Source: a bacterium (GTDB lineage: Bacteria; Desulfobacterota; DSWW01). From it: a stretch of DNA of 64,000 bases. Below are positions 48,755 through 57,909 of this stretch, piece after piece. Under the pieces are notes generated by a model that was given only the letters and a program-made list of their open reading frames with translations, searched no databases and was not told the DNA's origin. Where the stretch lies: NCBI GenBank assembly GCA_028277985.1, contig JANQFG010000096.1, forward strand, positions 46,125 to 110,124. The letters run 5' to 3'. Position 1 is the stretch's first letter; each line of letters opens with the position of its first letter. The translations under genes were made by a program, and so were the position numbers.

Positions 48755-51073
48755 ATGAAAGAAGCCTATTTCGAGAAAATTGCAGCCGAGTGTTCCCTTG
48801 GTCCCGGTCAAGTCAGGGCGGTATCCGATCTGCTCGAGGACGGTGCCACCATCCCGTTCATTTCCCGCTACCGGAAGGAGGCGACGGGCAGTCTCGATGA
48901 AGTCGCGGTTACCACGATTCGCGACCGGCTGTATCAGCTGAGGGATCTCGACGACAGGCGCAAAACCATCCTGAAATCCCTGGAAGAGCAGAATGTCCTT
49001 ACCGACGAGTTGAAGGCAAAGGTGCAGGCCGCCGAAACCTTGAGTGTCCTCGAGGATATCTACCTGCCCTACCGCCCCAAGCGAAGGACCCGGGCCATGG
49101 TCGCCCGCGAAAAGGGTCTGGAGCCACTTGCTGCGAAAATCTTCCAGCAGGACTCCTTGCTTCAGGAAGAAGATTTGCAGCAGACCTCCGTCGAATTCCT
49201 CGACGAGGAGAAAGGTGTGGCCTCCGCCGAAGAGGCCCTGGCAGGCGCACGGGACATCATGGCCGAGTGGATGAACGAAGATGCGGAGGCCAGGAAACAA
49301 CTTCGCAGACTTTTCCAGAGCAAGGCCACCGTCCGGTCCCGCCTGGTCCCGGCCAAGGAAGAAGAAGGCCGGAAGTTCAGTGATTACTTTGACTGGGAGG
49401 AGCCGGTCACCAAGGCCCCGTCCCACCGGATTCTTGCCATGCGGCGGGGGGAGAACGAAAAGGTCCTTCACCTCTCTTTTCAGCCCCATGAAGAAGACGG
49501 AGTAGCCCTTTTGGAGCAGCTCTTCGTCAAATCGGACAATGCGAGCGGCGAGCAGGTCCGTCTGGCCGCCCAGGACGGCTATCGCCGCTTGCTCTGCACT
49601 TCCCTGGAAACGGAGCTGCGACTCGCGACAAAGAAGCAGGCAGACGAAGAAGCGATCCGCGTCTTCACCGAGAACCTGCGACAACTCCTTCTGGCTCCGC
49701 CTTTGGGGCCCAAGACGGTGCTGGCCATCGATCCAGGATTCAGGACGGGCTGCAAGGTCGTCTGTCTGGATCCACAGGGGAAACTGCTTCACCACGACCT
49801 CATCTCGCCCCACACCGGAGAGAACGCCCGTCAAGAGGCTGCCCGAAAGATCCGGGACCTTTGCGCGCGGTTCTCGATCGAAGCCCTGGCCGTGGGAAAC
49901 GGCACGGCGGGCCGGGAGACCGAGGCCTTCCTGCGAGGCATCGAGGTGGATGGAGCCCCTCCGATCGTCATGGTCAATGAGAGTGGCGCATCCGTATACT
50001 CCGCCTCCCAGGTAGCCCGCGAGGAGTTCCCGGACCACGACGTGACCGTGCGTGGAGCCGTCTCGATCGGACGCCGGCTCCAGGACCCCCTGGCCGAGCT
50101 CGTGAAGATCGATCCGAAGGCGATCGGGGTCGGCCAGTACCAACACGACGTGGACCAGAAGTCCCTCAAGACAGGCCTGGATGACGTAGTGGAGAGCTGT
50201 GTGAACGCCGTGGGTGTGGATGTCAACACGGCGAGCAAACAACTTCTAACGTACGTCTCCGGACTGGGGCCCCAGCTGGCGCAGAACATTCTCGACCATC
50301 GGAACGCCCATGGAGCCTTTGGTAACAGGAAAGCGTTGAAAAAGGTCGCAAGGCTCGGGCCCAAGGCCTTCGAACAGTGTGCCGGTTTTCTACGGATCTC
50401 CGGAGGCGACAATCCCCTCGACGCAAGTGCGGTCCACCCGGAAAGCTATCACGTGGTGGACCAGATGGCCCGGGACCTCGGATGCCCACAGGAAGAGCTT
50501 ATCACCGCACCCGAACGACTGGCCCAGATCGACTCGGACCGATACGTTTCGGACAAGGTGGGTCTGCCCACGATCCGGGACATCCTCGCCGAGCTCGCCA
50601 AGCCGGGCCGAGACCCGCGGGAAACCTTTGAGGCCTTTTCGTTTACCGAGGGCGTGAATTCACTGGAGGACCTCAATTCCGGGATGCGACTGCCGGGAAA
50701 GGTGACCAACGTGACCCGTTTCGGCGCCTTTGTGGACGTGGGGGTTCACCAGGACGGCCTCGTGCACGTGAGCCAGCTGGCAGACCGCTTCGTTCGAGAC
50801 CCTGCCGAAGTCGTGAAGGTGGGTCAGACCGTCAACGTGACCGTGCTCGAGGTCGATCTCGAAAGAAAACGCATTGCCCTGTCCATGCGGGAGACGCCGG
50901 ACAAGAAACCTCCTGCCCGCGACAAAAAGGTAACCGCCGGAAGGAAGCAGGACTCGATGCGTAAGGCTTCTCCTGATAACCGCAAGCAACAGCCGAAGAA
51001 GCAGCCGGACAAGCTGGATCCGAACAATCCCTTTGTAAAGGCCCTCAAGAAGACCAAATGGAAGTCTGAGTAG
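48755..51073 (+). CDS. tex: Tex, RNA-binding transcription accessory protein
   Basis: 772 residues. Order matches Tex: the Tex N-terminal helical region (IPFISRYRKEATGSLDEVAV), YqgF/RNaseH-like domain (VLAIDPGFRTGCKVVCLD), helix-hairpin-helix part (NTASKQLLTYVSGLGPQLAQNI and FGNRKALKKVARLGPKAFEQCAGFLRI, each quoted partly) and a C-terminal S1 domain, about residues 645-715 (GKVTNVTRFGAFVDVGVHQDG), followed by a basic tail. Involved in transcription fidelity and stress fitness. No strong ribosome site is seen before ATG 48755. The RdgC-like gene starts about 40 bp downstream. Confidence 0.93.
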   Translation: MKEAYFEKIAAECSLGPGQVRAVSDLLEDGATIPFISRYRKEATGSLDEVAVTTIRDRLYQLRDLDDRRKTILKSLEEQNVLTDELKAKVQAAETLSVLEDIYLPYRPKRRTRAMVAREKGLEPLAAKIFQQDSLLQEEDLQQTSVEFLDEEKGVASAEEALAGARDIMAEWMNEDAEARKQLRRLFQSKATVRSRLVPAKEEEGRKFSDYFDWEEPVTKAPSHRILAMRRGENEKVLHLSFQPHEEDGVALLEQLFVKSDNASGEQVRLAAQDGYRRLLCTSLETELRLATKKQADEEAIRVFTENLRQLLLAPPLGPKTVLAIDPGFRTGCKVVCLDPQGKLLHHDLISPHTGENARQEAARKIRDLCARFSIEALAVGNGTAGRETEAFLRGIEVDGAPPIVMVNESGASVYSASQVAREEFPDHDVTVRGAVSIGRRLQDPLAELVKIDPKAIGVGQYQHDVDQKSLKTGLDDVVESCVNAVGVDVNTASKQLLTYVSGLGPQLAQNILDHRNAHGAFGNRKALKKVARLGPKAFEQCAGFLRISGGDNPLDASAVHPESYHVVDQMARDLGCPQEELITAPERLAQIDSDRYVSDKVGLPTIRDILAELAKPGRDPRETFEAFSFTEGVNSLEDLNSGMRLPGKVTNVTRFGAFVDVGVHQDGLVHVSQLADRFVRDPAEVVKVGQTVNVTVLEVDLERKRIALSMRETPDKKPPARDKKVTAGRKQDSMRKASPDNRKQQPKKQPDKLDPNNPFVKALKKTKWKSE

Positions 51074-51114
51074 TCCGGCCAAATCCACCCACAGAAAGGA
51101 TGGGAACATCGTTC

Positions 51115-52236
51115 ATGGGAATTCAGTCTGCATCTGCCACCTTTACGAGATTCTATGTCGAAGATCCTTCGTGGAAGGATTTCTGGGGTACTGTGGACAA
51201 AGGCCTCAAGGCGGGAAGCCTGAAGGAGATCACCGCAGGACATTCGCAATCGGCCGGCTTCTCTTCATGGGATGATCTGTTCGACACCTCCTTTGACTTC
51301 ACCTCCTATCACAAGGCAGAGTACGTTGCCTTTCACTTCCGTCTCGACCAACGAAAGGTTCCCCCGATTTTGCTGAAACAGTACATGCGCACCGCCCTTC
51401 AGGAATACCGGGACGAACACGAGGGCAAGTGGCCCGGACGCAAGGAAAAACAGCGGATACGGGACGACGTTCTGCTGCAACTGATGGACAGGACCCTCCC
51501 CAAGCCCTCAGCCTGTGAGATCGTCTGGAATACACAGAGGGAATGGATGCTCATGGGCACGACGAGCAAGCGCATTCTCGATGCCTCCTGGGAACACCTC
51601 GAATCGCACCTCCAGCTGCATCCCCTGCCCCTATTTCACGTCCATTGGGCCAACAGGCTTGTTTCCGCGAGCAGTCGCGAAGGGGCGGTGCTTGCCTCTC
51701 TCGTTTCACCGGACTCTCACGACGCCTTCTTCGAGGGCCGGTTCCTGGGTTACGAATTCCTGACCTGGCTGTGGTTCTTCTCGGAAAACGCGGACGGGAA
51801 GCTCAAACTAGAAGACGGCCGCGAAGCGGAGGTACACCTCGGGGACCGCCTCACCTTGAGCCTTCCGGATGACGGGAACGAGCGAGTAGCTTGCACGACC
51901 CAGGCCAGCGATCTTCACGAGGCGAGGACCGCCCTTCAGCACGGAAAGCTCGTGGAGGAAGCCCAGATCTTCGTCAAGATGGGAGAGAACGAGTATTTCC
52001 TCAGGCTGGACACGAATCTCTGGGCCATCCGGGGTTTGAAGACGCCGAAACAGATCAAGGATCAGGACGAAGCGGATACGGACGGCCGTTTCCTGGAGAA
52101 GATGTATTTCCTGGAAGAGGTTTTCGACTGCCTGGACGCCCTCTACGCCAAGTTCCTCACCCTCAGATTAGCCCCGGAATGGGAAGCCAAGACGAAACCG
52201 ATGTTGAACAAGTGGTTCAACGCGACCGACCGCTGA
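51115..52236 (+). CDS. rdgC: RdgC-like recombination-associated protein
   Basis: 373 residues from ATG 51115, which has AAGGATGGG about 10 bases upstream (an ATG at 51100 overlaps that site). The segment HFRLDQRKVPPILLKQYM with GRKEKQRIRDDVLLQLMDRTLPKP matches the RdgC core (R-K-V-P, then GRKEK-helix, then L-P-x-P). RdgC forms a DNA-binding ring that competes with RecA. The C-terminal half (FFEGRFLGYEFLTWLWFFSEN) resembles the extended RdgC of other proteobacteria. It probably forms an operon with tex. The gene symbol is a family-level assignment. Confidence 0.65.
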   Translation: MGIQSASATFTRFYVEDPSWKDFWGTVDKGLKAGSLKEITAGHSQSAGFSSWDDLFDTSFDFTSYHKAEYVAFHFRLDQRKVPPILLKQYMRTALQEYRDEHEGKWPGRKEKQRIRDDVLLQLMDRTLPKPSACEIVWNTQREWMLMGTTSKRILDASWEHLESHLQLHPLPLFHVHWANRLVSASSREGAVLASLVSPDSHDAFFEGRFLGYEFLTWLWFFSENADGKLKLEDGREAEVHLGDRLTLSLPDDGNERVACTTQASDLHEARTALQHGKLVEEAQIFVKMGENEYFLRLDTNLWAIRGLKTPKQIKDQDEADTDGRFLEKMYFLEEVFDCLDALYAKFLTLRLAPEWEAKTKPMLNKWFNATDR

Positions 52237-52270
52237 GCCTTGGCCGTCTCCCGTCCGTGAATCTTCAACC

Positions 52271-53572
52271 CTATTTGCAGAACTTCTGAAACCCGGCCAG
52301 GGAGAAGTCGTCTTCGTCCATTTCCACGTCGTATTGCCATAGGTCCGTTGGTGTAGGCCCTGAAATCAGTGTGGCGTGCTCGGCCCGTTCGTCGATCACC
52401 ACCTGCTCTCCTGCATAGGTGAGCTTCAACTTCTTGTCACCGCTTTCAAAGAACCCTACAGCCTGCGACACCGTCTTCCAGTACTTGCCCGCCCTGTCAT
52501 TGATAATCTTGTAGTGGGGGAGCCAATTCCCCTCGTACACCCAGAGTTCCTGGGGCCCATAGTTGTAGTACGGATCTTTCGCCTTCATTTCGACGACATA
52601 GACGGGCAGCTTCACCCAGACCCAGTCCAGGGGTGCCCAGTGCGCTCCCTGCCATCCTTCCCGTTGGAACCCATAGGAGAATTTCTTCACGCTTTCAGAC
52701 GATTCCCATTCGCCGTCCTCGTTTCTCACCAGAAGTCCCGGGTCGCTGAAGTTGAAGGGCAGAAGCGCTTCCTGCCGTCTCAACAGCCTCCATTCCATGG
52801 CCGCAACCTTTCCGTCATAGCAGGAGGCGTCATCTACCGCCATATCGGAGCCAAAGAGCGTATCCGAGCGATTCCCGGGACTCATCCTCCGCACCCTTCG
52901 GATCGCCGGCAAATAGGCGAATGTGTTGTCCTCCTTGTCCGGCAGGAAATACCGCCAGGTCATCACAGCCGAACCGGCTATGTCATATGGACTCCTGGCC
53001 ACGAAGATCTGATATTTTTCTACCCGATCCCGATTGGGCCTTGCCACAGACTTGGGGTTTCCATCCATGACCATGTTTTCCATGGCTCCTACCGTTGATC
53101 GCGAATAGCCCGAACGATTGATGTAGTGTGCTTTGAACACAGCTCGCGCATTCCCTGCGATGTATTGTGTGTAATGCTTGTTGTACATCATCTTCGTGGC
53201 CGATTTCGGATCATCGGGATCGATTTGGGGAAAAGGAAAACCGATGATACTTTTCGGCGGTTTCCCTGTTTTCGCATCGGCGATCCCGTCGCGCTCGTCA
53301 ACAGCGTACTTGCCGATGTTCGTATTCAGTGTTTCGAGGGCAAAGGTCGGATGGTGCACATCAGGATCGTAGTTCAGCTTGCCGATGTCGAGCACGACCT
53401 TTCCATCCTTGACCCAGTTGAGTATCGGCCCAGGCAGAAGCCCCTCCACCTTTTCCCAGTTCGTCTTGTCAATCACATCCCCAGGAGAAACGTCAGAGAA
53501 TCCTTGAGAAACCGTAAGCAGAACCACACAAGAAGCGAAGAGAAAAAATGTGAAGAGTCTCCATTTCCTCAT
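52271..53572 (-). CDS. DUF1329 outer-membrane-associated protein (copy 1)
   Basis: 433 residues with signal peptide MRKWRLFTFFLFASCVVLLTV. Sequence blocks of DUF1329: DVIDKTNWEKVEGLLP, FPFPQIDPDDPKSATKM, SPYDIAG, YLPAIRRVRRMSPGNRSD, GSDMAVDDASCYDG, PYYNYGPQELWV and DDFSLAGFQKFC at the end. The fold is LolB/outer-membrane-lipoprotein-like. ATG 53572 has GGAGGGGGG just upstream. A close second copy lies at 62782-64000. DUF1329 is usually paired with the DUF1302 barrel, here at 61162. Confidence 0.85.
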   Translation of the reverse strand: MRKWRLFTFFLFASCVVLLTVSQGFSDVSPGDVIDKTNWEKVEGLLPGPILNWVKDGKVVLDIGKLNYDPDVHHPTFALETLNTNIGKYAVDERDGIADAKTGKPPKSIIGFPFPQIDPDDPKSATKMMYNKHYTQYIAGNARAVFKAHYINRSGYSRSTVGAMENMVMDGNPKSVARPNRDRVEKYQIFVARSPYDIAGSAVMTWRYFLPDKEDNTFAYLPAIRRVRRMSPGNRSDTLFGSDMAVDDASCYDGKVAAMEWRLLRRQEALLPFNFSDPGLLVRNEDGEWESSESVKKFSYGFQREGWQGAHWAPLDWVWVKLPVYVVEMKAKDPYYNYGPQELWVYEGNWLPHYKIINDRAGKYWKTVSQAVGFFESGDKKLKLTYAGEQVVIDERAEHATLISGPTPTDLWQYDVEMDEDDFSLAGFQKFCK

Positions 53573-53713
53573 GGCACCCCCCTCCGGCAGGCAGCAGTTC
53601 GGTTCTATCCGCCCCATATCCAGCTCTTCAACGACTCATAACATCCCTTTCAAGAAACATAAAGAAGTTTTTCGCGATCGAGTCCAGAAGGGAGCTTGGA
53701 GGGGGAGAAAGCG

Positions 53714-55135
53714 CTAGAACCGGTGGGTGGAATGAAACAGACGGTTTTGCCAACCCGAGACGACGAACTTGAGATTGACGAGCAGGAATCTGAATGCAGA
53801 CGAGAGGGCGTAGCGCCACAGGGAGCTCTTCATGATATAGCGAGGATTGTTGTAATACTTCACCCCCGCCTTCACCATTTCTCTTGCGAGCTGCAGGGAA
53901 CTCATGTGCCGGGTTCTCACGTTTGCGATGAAGCCGTTGTAGAATTCGAAGCGGTCCATATTCGTGATGAGCCCCTCTTCCTGCAAGGACTCCCGGATCT
54001 CGGTTTTGGGATAGGGCGTGAGACACTGGAGAACGACGTGATCCAGACCGATCTCCCGCGCAAACTCGAAGACCCCGTGGATATCCTCCGGCCGGTCATT
54101 CGGGTTGCCCGCGATGAATCCGCCCGTCGCAACAATGCCCTGACCGTGCAACTCGGAGACGACCGCCTTCGTCTTGGAGACGGTATACCCTTTCTTCAGC
54201 GTGTCGAGGGTTTGCTGGTTCCCACTCTCGATGCCGAGAAAGACGAGACGAAAACCGGCCTTTGCTAGGAGCTTTGGAAGTGTGAGGTCCGAATAGATAC
54301 CGTCTACACTCGCCTGCATGATGTAGTGCAGGTTATTCAGCCCTTCAGAAATGATAGCCTCGCAGAGGGTCCTCAACCACCGGACATCCAGGGTGATGTT
54401 GTCGTCGACGAAAAAGAGCCCCTGTTTCCCCCTGCCTCGCAGACCATCGATCTCGGTCAAGATCGTTTCGAGCGGGAGTTTGCGGAAGCTCCTGCCGTAC
54501 ATCTCGGTGATGCTGCAGAAACGGCAGTTCATGACACAGCCCCGCGTGCTCTCCAGGCAATCGAAGGGTACGCCGAAAAAGCGGAATTCATCAAAAACCC
54601 GAACCTGCCTGTTCGGCCGCTTGAGTGTCGTCAGGTCCGCGAGAGGTCCGAGCGGATTGTGGGTGAATTCACCATTTTGAACGAACGACAAGCCGTGAAC
54701 GCCGGAAAGATCTCTCGACCCTTTCCTCAGAGCTTTGGTAAGGCCGGCAAAACTCAATTCCCCCTCACCTCGGATCATGTAATCGAATAGCCCCGCTTCG
54801 GGTGATGACGCAATCTCGTCGCAGGAGAGGGAGCCGTGGTATCCGCCCAGGGCAATCGGGATTTCCGGATTCCAGTCCCTGACGATGCGGGCCACTCTGA
54901 CCGCAGAGCTGTACTGGAAGGTCATGGCACTCAGCCCGACGAGCTCGGGCCGGAAGGTGTTCAGTTGGTCGAGAAGTGTCTTTCGCACTTCTCGGCGGCA
55001 GGCGACGAGGTCCAGGACCCTCACATCACAGTCTTCGAGGTTCCCCGCTATTGAACAGAGCCCGGTGTTTGGGAAGGTTACAAGACCATCAAAAGCGCTC
55101 ACCGCGTCCGGCATGCTGATCAGCAGTATCTTCAA
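53714..55135 (-). CDS. B12-binding radical SAM protein
   Basis: About 473 residues from a TTG start at 55135 (GGGGAAACC upstream); the B12-binding fold should begin KILLISMPDAVS, so the TTG is preferred over ATG 55114. N-terminal cobalamin-binding segment: LCSIAGNLEDCDVRVLDLVA and ALGGYHGSL. Radical SAM iron-sulfur motif: STRGCVMNCRFCSITEMYG (CxxxCxxC). The C-terminal part (GFIAGNPNDRPEDI, LQCLTPYPKTEI) is typical of B12-SAM methyltransferases and ring-closing enzymes. It is divergent from the flavoprotein at 55369. Product unknown. Confidence 0.82.
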   Translation of the reverse strand: MKILLISMPDAVSAFDGLVTFPNTGLCSIAGNLEDCDVRVLDLVACRREVRKTLLDQLNTFRPELVGLSAMTFQYSSAVRVARIVRDWNPEIPIALGGYHGSLSCDEIASSPEAGLFDYMIRGEGELSFAGLTKALRKGSRDLSGVHGLSFVQNGEFTHNPLGPLADLTTLKRPNRQVRVFDEFRFFGVPFDCLESTRGCVMNCRFCSITEMYGRSFRKLPLETILTEIDGLRGRGKQGLFFVDDNITLDVRWLRTLCEAIISEGLNNLHYIMQASVDGIYSDLTLPKLLAKAGFRLVFLGIESGNQQTLDTLKKGYTVSKTKAVVSELHGQGIVATGGFIAGNPNDRPEDIHGVFEFAREIGLDHVVLQCLTPYPKTEIRESLQEEGLITNMDRFEFYNGFIANVRTRHMSSLQLAREMVKAGVKYYNNPRYIMKSSLWRYALSSAFRFLLVNLKFVVSGWQNRLFHSTHRF

Positions 55136-55368
55136 TATGGTTTCCCCTGCCGCGGGCAGCCTTGTCAGATGGCTCTTCTGCAATTCCGGACGGTAGTCTT
55201 CGCACCAACATGTTAGGAGATTGGATCTGTTTTGCCAACCTCTCAAGCAATCACGGTGTTATTCATTTCTATTTCGACCTGACCCGGGGATGGCACGACG
55301 ACCCAACCTGTGATACAGTGAAGCCCTCACCCCAGACGCATCCATTACGAATTACCGGGAGAAAACCC

Positions 55369-56379
55369 ATGGCAGGCACTAAGAAGGAAGTCATCGTAGT
55401 GGGCGCAGGACCCGCGGGTCTCGTGGCGGCCATTTGTCTGAACCGGGAGGGATTGAACGTCGTGCTGCACGAGCGTCAGGCCAGGGTGGGCGGCGAACCC
55501 GGATGGCATCCGTCAGTCCACGGCACGCCGGTGGATGATCCCGGGTTGTGGGATTATATCGGGATCGACTGCAGCGAGGCCTTTGCGGAAATCAGCCTGC
55601 AAGACAATGTCTACGTTGACGGAAAGCCGGCGGGGGGCATGGACCTACTCATGGGAAAGAGCACCGAGGGCGAATCGGGATTGAGAATTTGGAATACGGA
55701 ACGGGGGCACAGGGCGACGTCTCTCGACAGCTTTCTTTTCAGGATTGCTGAGAATGAGGGGGTAAATTTCGAATTCAATAGTTTTTTCAAGGAAGATGAT
55801 ATTCGGAATGCGCCGCCGGGAACAATCCTTGCCACGGGTCTTTCTCCGGGTATATACAAATGGCTGGGCATGGACTGGACTGTCATGTCCGGGTATTGGG
55901 CCTATTCTGAAATCGAAAGCGATGAAGTGACTGCCGCAGCCTACCTTGGGGGGTTTACCAACGAATACGGATATACTGCGTCCATGAACGGTGTCTGGTA
56001 TGTCCTCCTCTTTGCCCGGAAGGAGGTGTCTCCCGAGAACCTCGAGACATTCAAGAGGATCCTGGAGGAGTGCGAGGGACGCACCTTTGATGAATGGAAG
56101 ACTTTTGCAGGCCAGGCGCCCAAGGAACCGCGGCTGTATTACAGGCAATTGATCCTGGCCGGCACCATGGGCGGTTTCGTGGAACCGGCTTTCAGTTTCG
56201 GTATTACCGGAGCAATGCTGTCCGGCAGGATTTCAGCAATGGCAGTCACCAACCCCGAAAAGGCTGAGAGGGAATTCAAGCGCTTTACTGGTGGGATCCC
56301 CGCGCACATGGCCCGCAAGCGAAAGCCCGGCTATGCACCGACGTTCAAGATGGGCGACGTCTGGTTCGATATCGCGTAG
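55369..56379 (+). CDS. FAD-dependent oxidoreductase (geranylgeranyl-reductase-like fold)
   Basis: 336 residues. N-terminal VIVVGAGPAGLVAAICLNREG with GLNVVLHERQ shows a GxGxxG Rossmann FAD site; the C-terminal TMGGFVEPAFSFGITGAMLSG matches the second FAD-contact region of p-hydroxybenzoate-hydroxylase-type flavoproteins. GGGAGAAAACCC lies before ATG 55369; upstream in-frame codons back to 55162 overlap the radical SAM promoter region and were rejected. Divergent from the radical SAM gene. May reduce or oxidise a hydrophobic substrate in the same locus. Confidence 0.75.
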   Translation: MAGTKKEVIVVGAGPAGLVAAICLNREGLNVVLHERQARVGGEPGWHPSVHGTPVDDPGLWDYIGIDCSEAFAEISLQDNVYVDGKPAGGMDLLMGKSTEGESGLRIWNTERGHRATSLDSFLFRIAENEGVNFEFNSFFKEDDIRNAPPGTILATGLSPGIYKWLGMDWTVMSGYWAYSEIESDEVTAAAYLGGFTNEYGYTASMNGVWYVLLFARKEVSPENLETFKRILEECEGRTFDEWKTFAGQAPKEPRLYYRQLILAGTMGGFVEPAFSFGITGAMLSGRISAMAVTNPEKAEREFKRFTGGIPAHMARKRKPGYAPTFKMGDVWFDIA

Positions 56380-56469
56380 GCATGCCGTTTGAACCGCTCG
56401 TGACAAGCCCTGCCTTTCCTTCGAGCGAAAACAGGTGATTCGCCTTCTGCTCCGGAGAATGTGCCGCAG

Positions 56470-57375
56470 TCAATCCAAGTCCGCCTTTTCCATGTATTCG
56501 TCGATGCCCACGCCCTTCTCCCCTGACTCCTCAACGGAAAAATGGGAGAAATTCTCGTGAACGACGCCGCCTTTCTTCTCTTTCATGGGCAGGGAAATCC
56601 GGGAAAACATCTTGGAGGAGACGGTCCAGGTACCGCCGTCGGCACATTCCAGCTTATACGTCGATCCCGTTGGCAGGGAATTCTCGTCGCGGTTTGTAGA
56701 GATCTTTTGGGAGTCCAGGATCTTTGTGCTGCCTGAACCATCCGATATGTGTCCTCGTGAACCGGAGAAGTCCTCGGTTATCTTTGCTATGACAAAACTG
56801 ATGGTTCGCTCCGGGCACTGAATGGCGATCCAGTTCCAGCCCTGAATCAGGTCTTCATTTCGGAATCCCCAGGAATGATCCCGTTGACCGAAGCAGGAGA
56901 TGGACCGCGTCTTCCCCTCGATGGTAACCGTACCGGAAACGTTCATTGCTTGTTCGTAATGCTCGATATCCAGGATCTTCTGGCCGGAATCACGCCGGTC
57001 CTCTCCTTCATGGAAATCAATGATGCCGAAGCGGGCTTCATATATGAGCTCGAGTGTGTGCTTTGGCCCGTTGAAGACGACACGATGCCTCTTGAGCGGC
57101 TCCAAGACCTCGAAGGAGAGCGATCCATCACTCACCTTTTCGAACCGCTCATCAATATCGATCTCGTTTTCGTAGATCAGAGGGATGTCATCCACCACGT
57201 GCATTGCACGGAAGATGCCTCTCTGAATGTCCCGCCTGAGGGAGAAGTGGTTGTACCCCCACGCTCCATTCTCCAGATCGATGAAGTTGAAATACCAGTT
57301 CTCTTTCCAGATATCCGTAATATCTCTCGGATAATCACCGTGGCAATAATCATCTTCGGGCTTGATACCGCTCAT
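56470..57375 (-). CDS. CrtC/AttH-like (DUF7065/DUF7064-type) protein, copy 1
   Basis: 301 residues, no signal peptide. Features shared with the copy at 60168: W(K)ENWYFNF near residue 24, (V/F)NGPxH, RDHSWGFRNE (compare RDHTWGYRNE) and VVHENFSHF near the end. The R-D-H-x-W-G-x-R-N box is the hallmark of the hydroxyneurosporene-synthase/AttH lipocalin-like fold. Family members act on isoprenoid or steroid-like compounds. AGAGGAG lies 7 bases before ATG 57375. It ends the locus that begins with the DUF1329 gene on the right. Confidence 0.65.
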   Translation of the reverse strand: MSGIKPEDDYCHGDYPRDITDIWKENWYFNFIDLENGAWGYNHFSLRRDIQRGIFRAMHVVDDIPLIYENEIDIDERFEKVSDGSLSFEVLEPLKRHRVVFNGPKHTLELIYEARFGIIDFHEGEDRRDSGQKILDIEHYEQAMNVSGTVTIEGKTRSISCFGQRDHSWGFRNEDLIQGWNWIAIQCPERTISFVIAKITEDFSGSRGHISDGSGSTKILDSQKISTNRDENSLPTGSTYKLECADGGTWTVSSKMFSRISLPMKEKKGGVVHENFSHFSVEESGEKGVGIDEYMEKADLD

Positions 57376-57399
57376 GGTACGGCTCCTCTTCCCCCAATA

Positions 57400-57909
57400 T
57401 CATCTGGTTGTCGGCTGACCTTGTTCTGACTCCAGGGCTTCCAAAGTGAGCGTTGGGGCCTTCAGGGCGGCCCTCCTTTGAACCCATTGATTCGACAGAT
57501 CCAGGATCTTCTGCTCAAGGGCGCCGAAATCCTTGATCTCACCCCGTTTCTCATACATCAAATCCACCGCCCGGGCTGACGCGGTTCTCAACTGCGTCAA
57601 CTCTTCTTTCAGATCCGCCATACCGGCTTCGCGAGTCGATTCCGTGGTGTCGGTCGAAACGATCTCTTCGGGGACTTCGATACCATTCTCCCTTAATGCA
57701 GTGTAGATGACATCCCGCATTTCCTTTGCCGCCATGCATTCTTCCTTGATGACATCCGATCGGTACTCCACCTGGTTTTGAAGCTGATTCAGCATATCGA
57801 TGGCGAAACTCAATTGAGTCCGGGCAAAGGGCGATTCCACACTGGGCAGTACGGTCTTGATCAGTACATCGATGATATTCGACATATAGGTCTTTTCACT
57901 TACATTCAT
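57400..57909 (-). CDS. Coiled-coil protein of unknown function
   Basis: 169 residues, mostly predicted helix with heptad-like Leu/Glu/Arg patterns (EELTQLRTASARAVDLMY, GALEQKILDLSNQW). The start ATG 57909 overlaps the stop of the preceding kinase as ATGA, so it is coupled to it. No family recognised. It lies inside the APH/DUF7065 locus and may be a scaffold or regulator. Confidence 0.55.
   Translation of the reverse strand: MNVSEKTYMSNIIDVLIKTVLPSVESPFARTQLSFAIDMLNQLQNQVEYRSDVIKEECMAAKEMRDVIYTALRENGIEVPEEIVSTDTTESTREAGMADLKEELTQLRTASARAVDLMYEKRGEIKDFGALEQKILDLSNQWVQRRAALKAPTLTLEALESEQGQPTTR

Noticed and set aside
48725..50242. Long open frame antisense to tex
   Set aside because: tex is unmistakable on the plus strand; the antisense text has no domain and no start signal.
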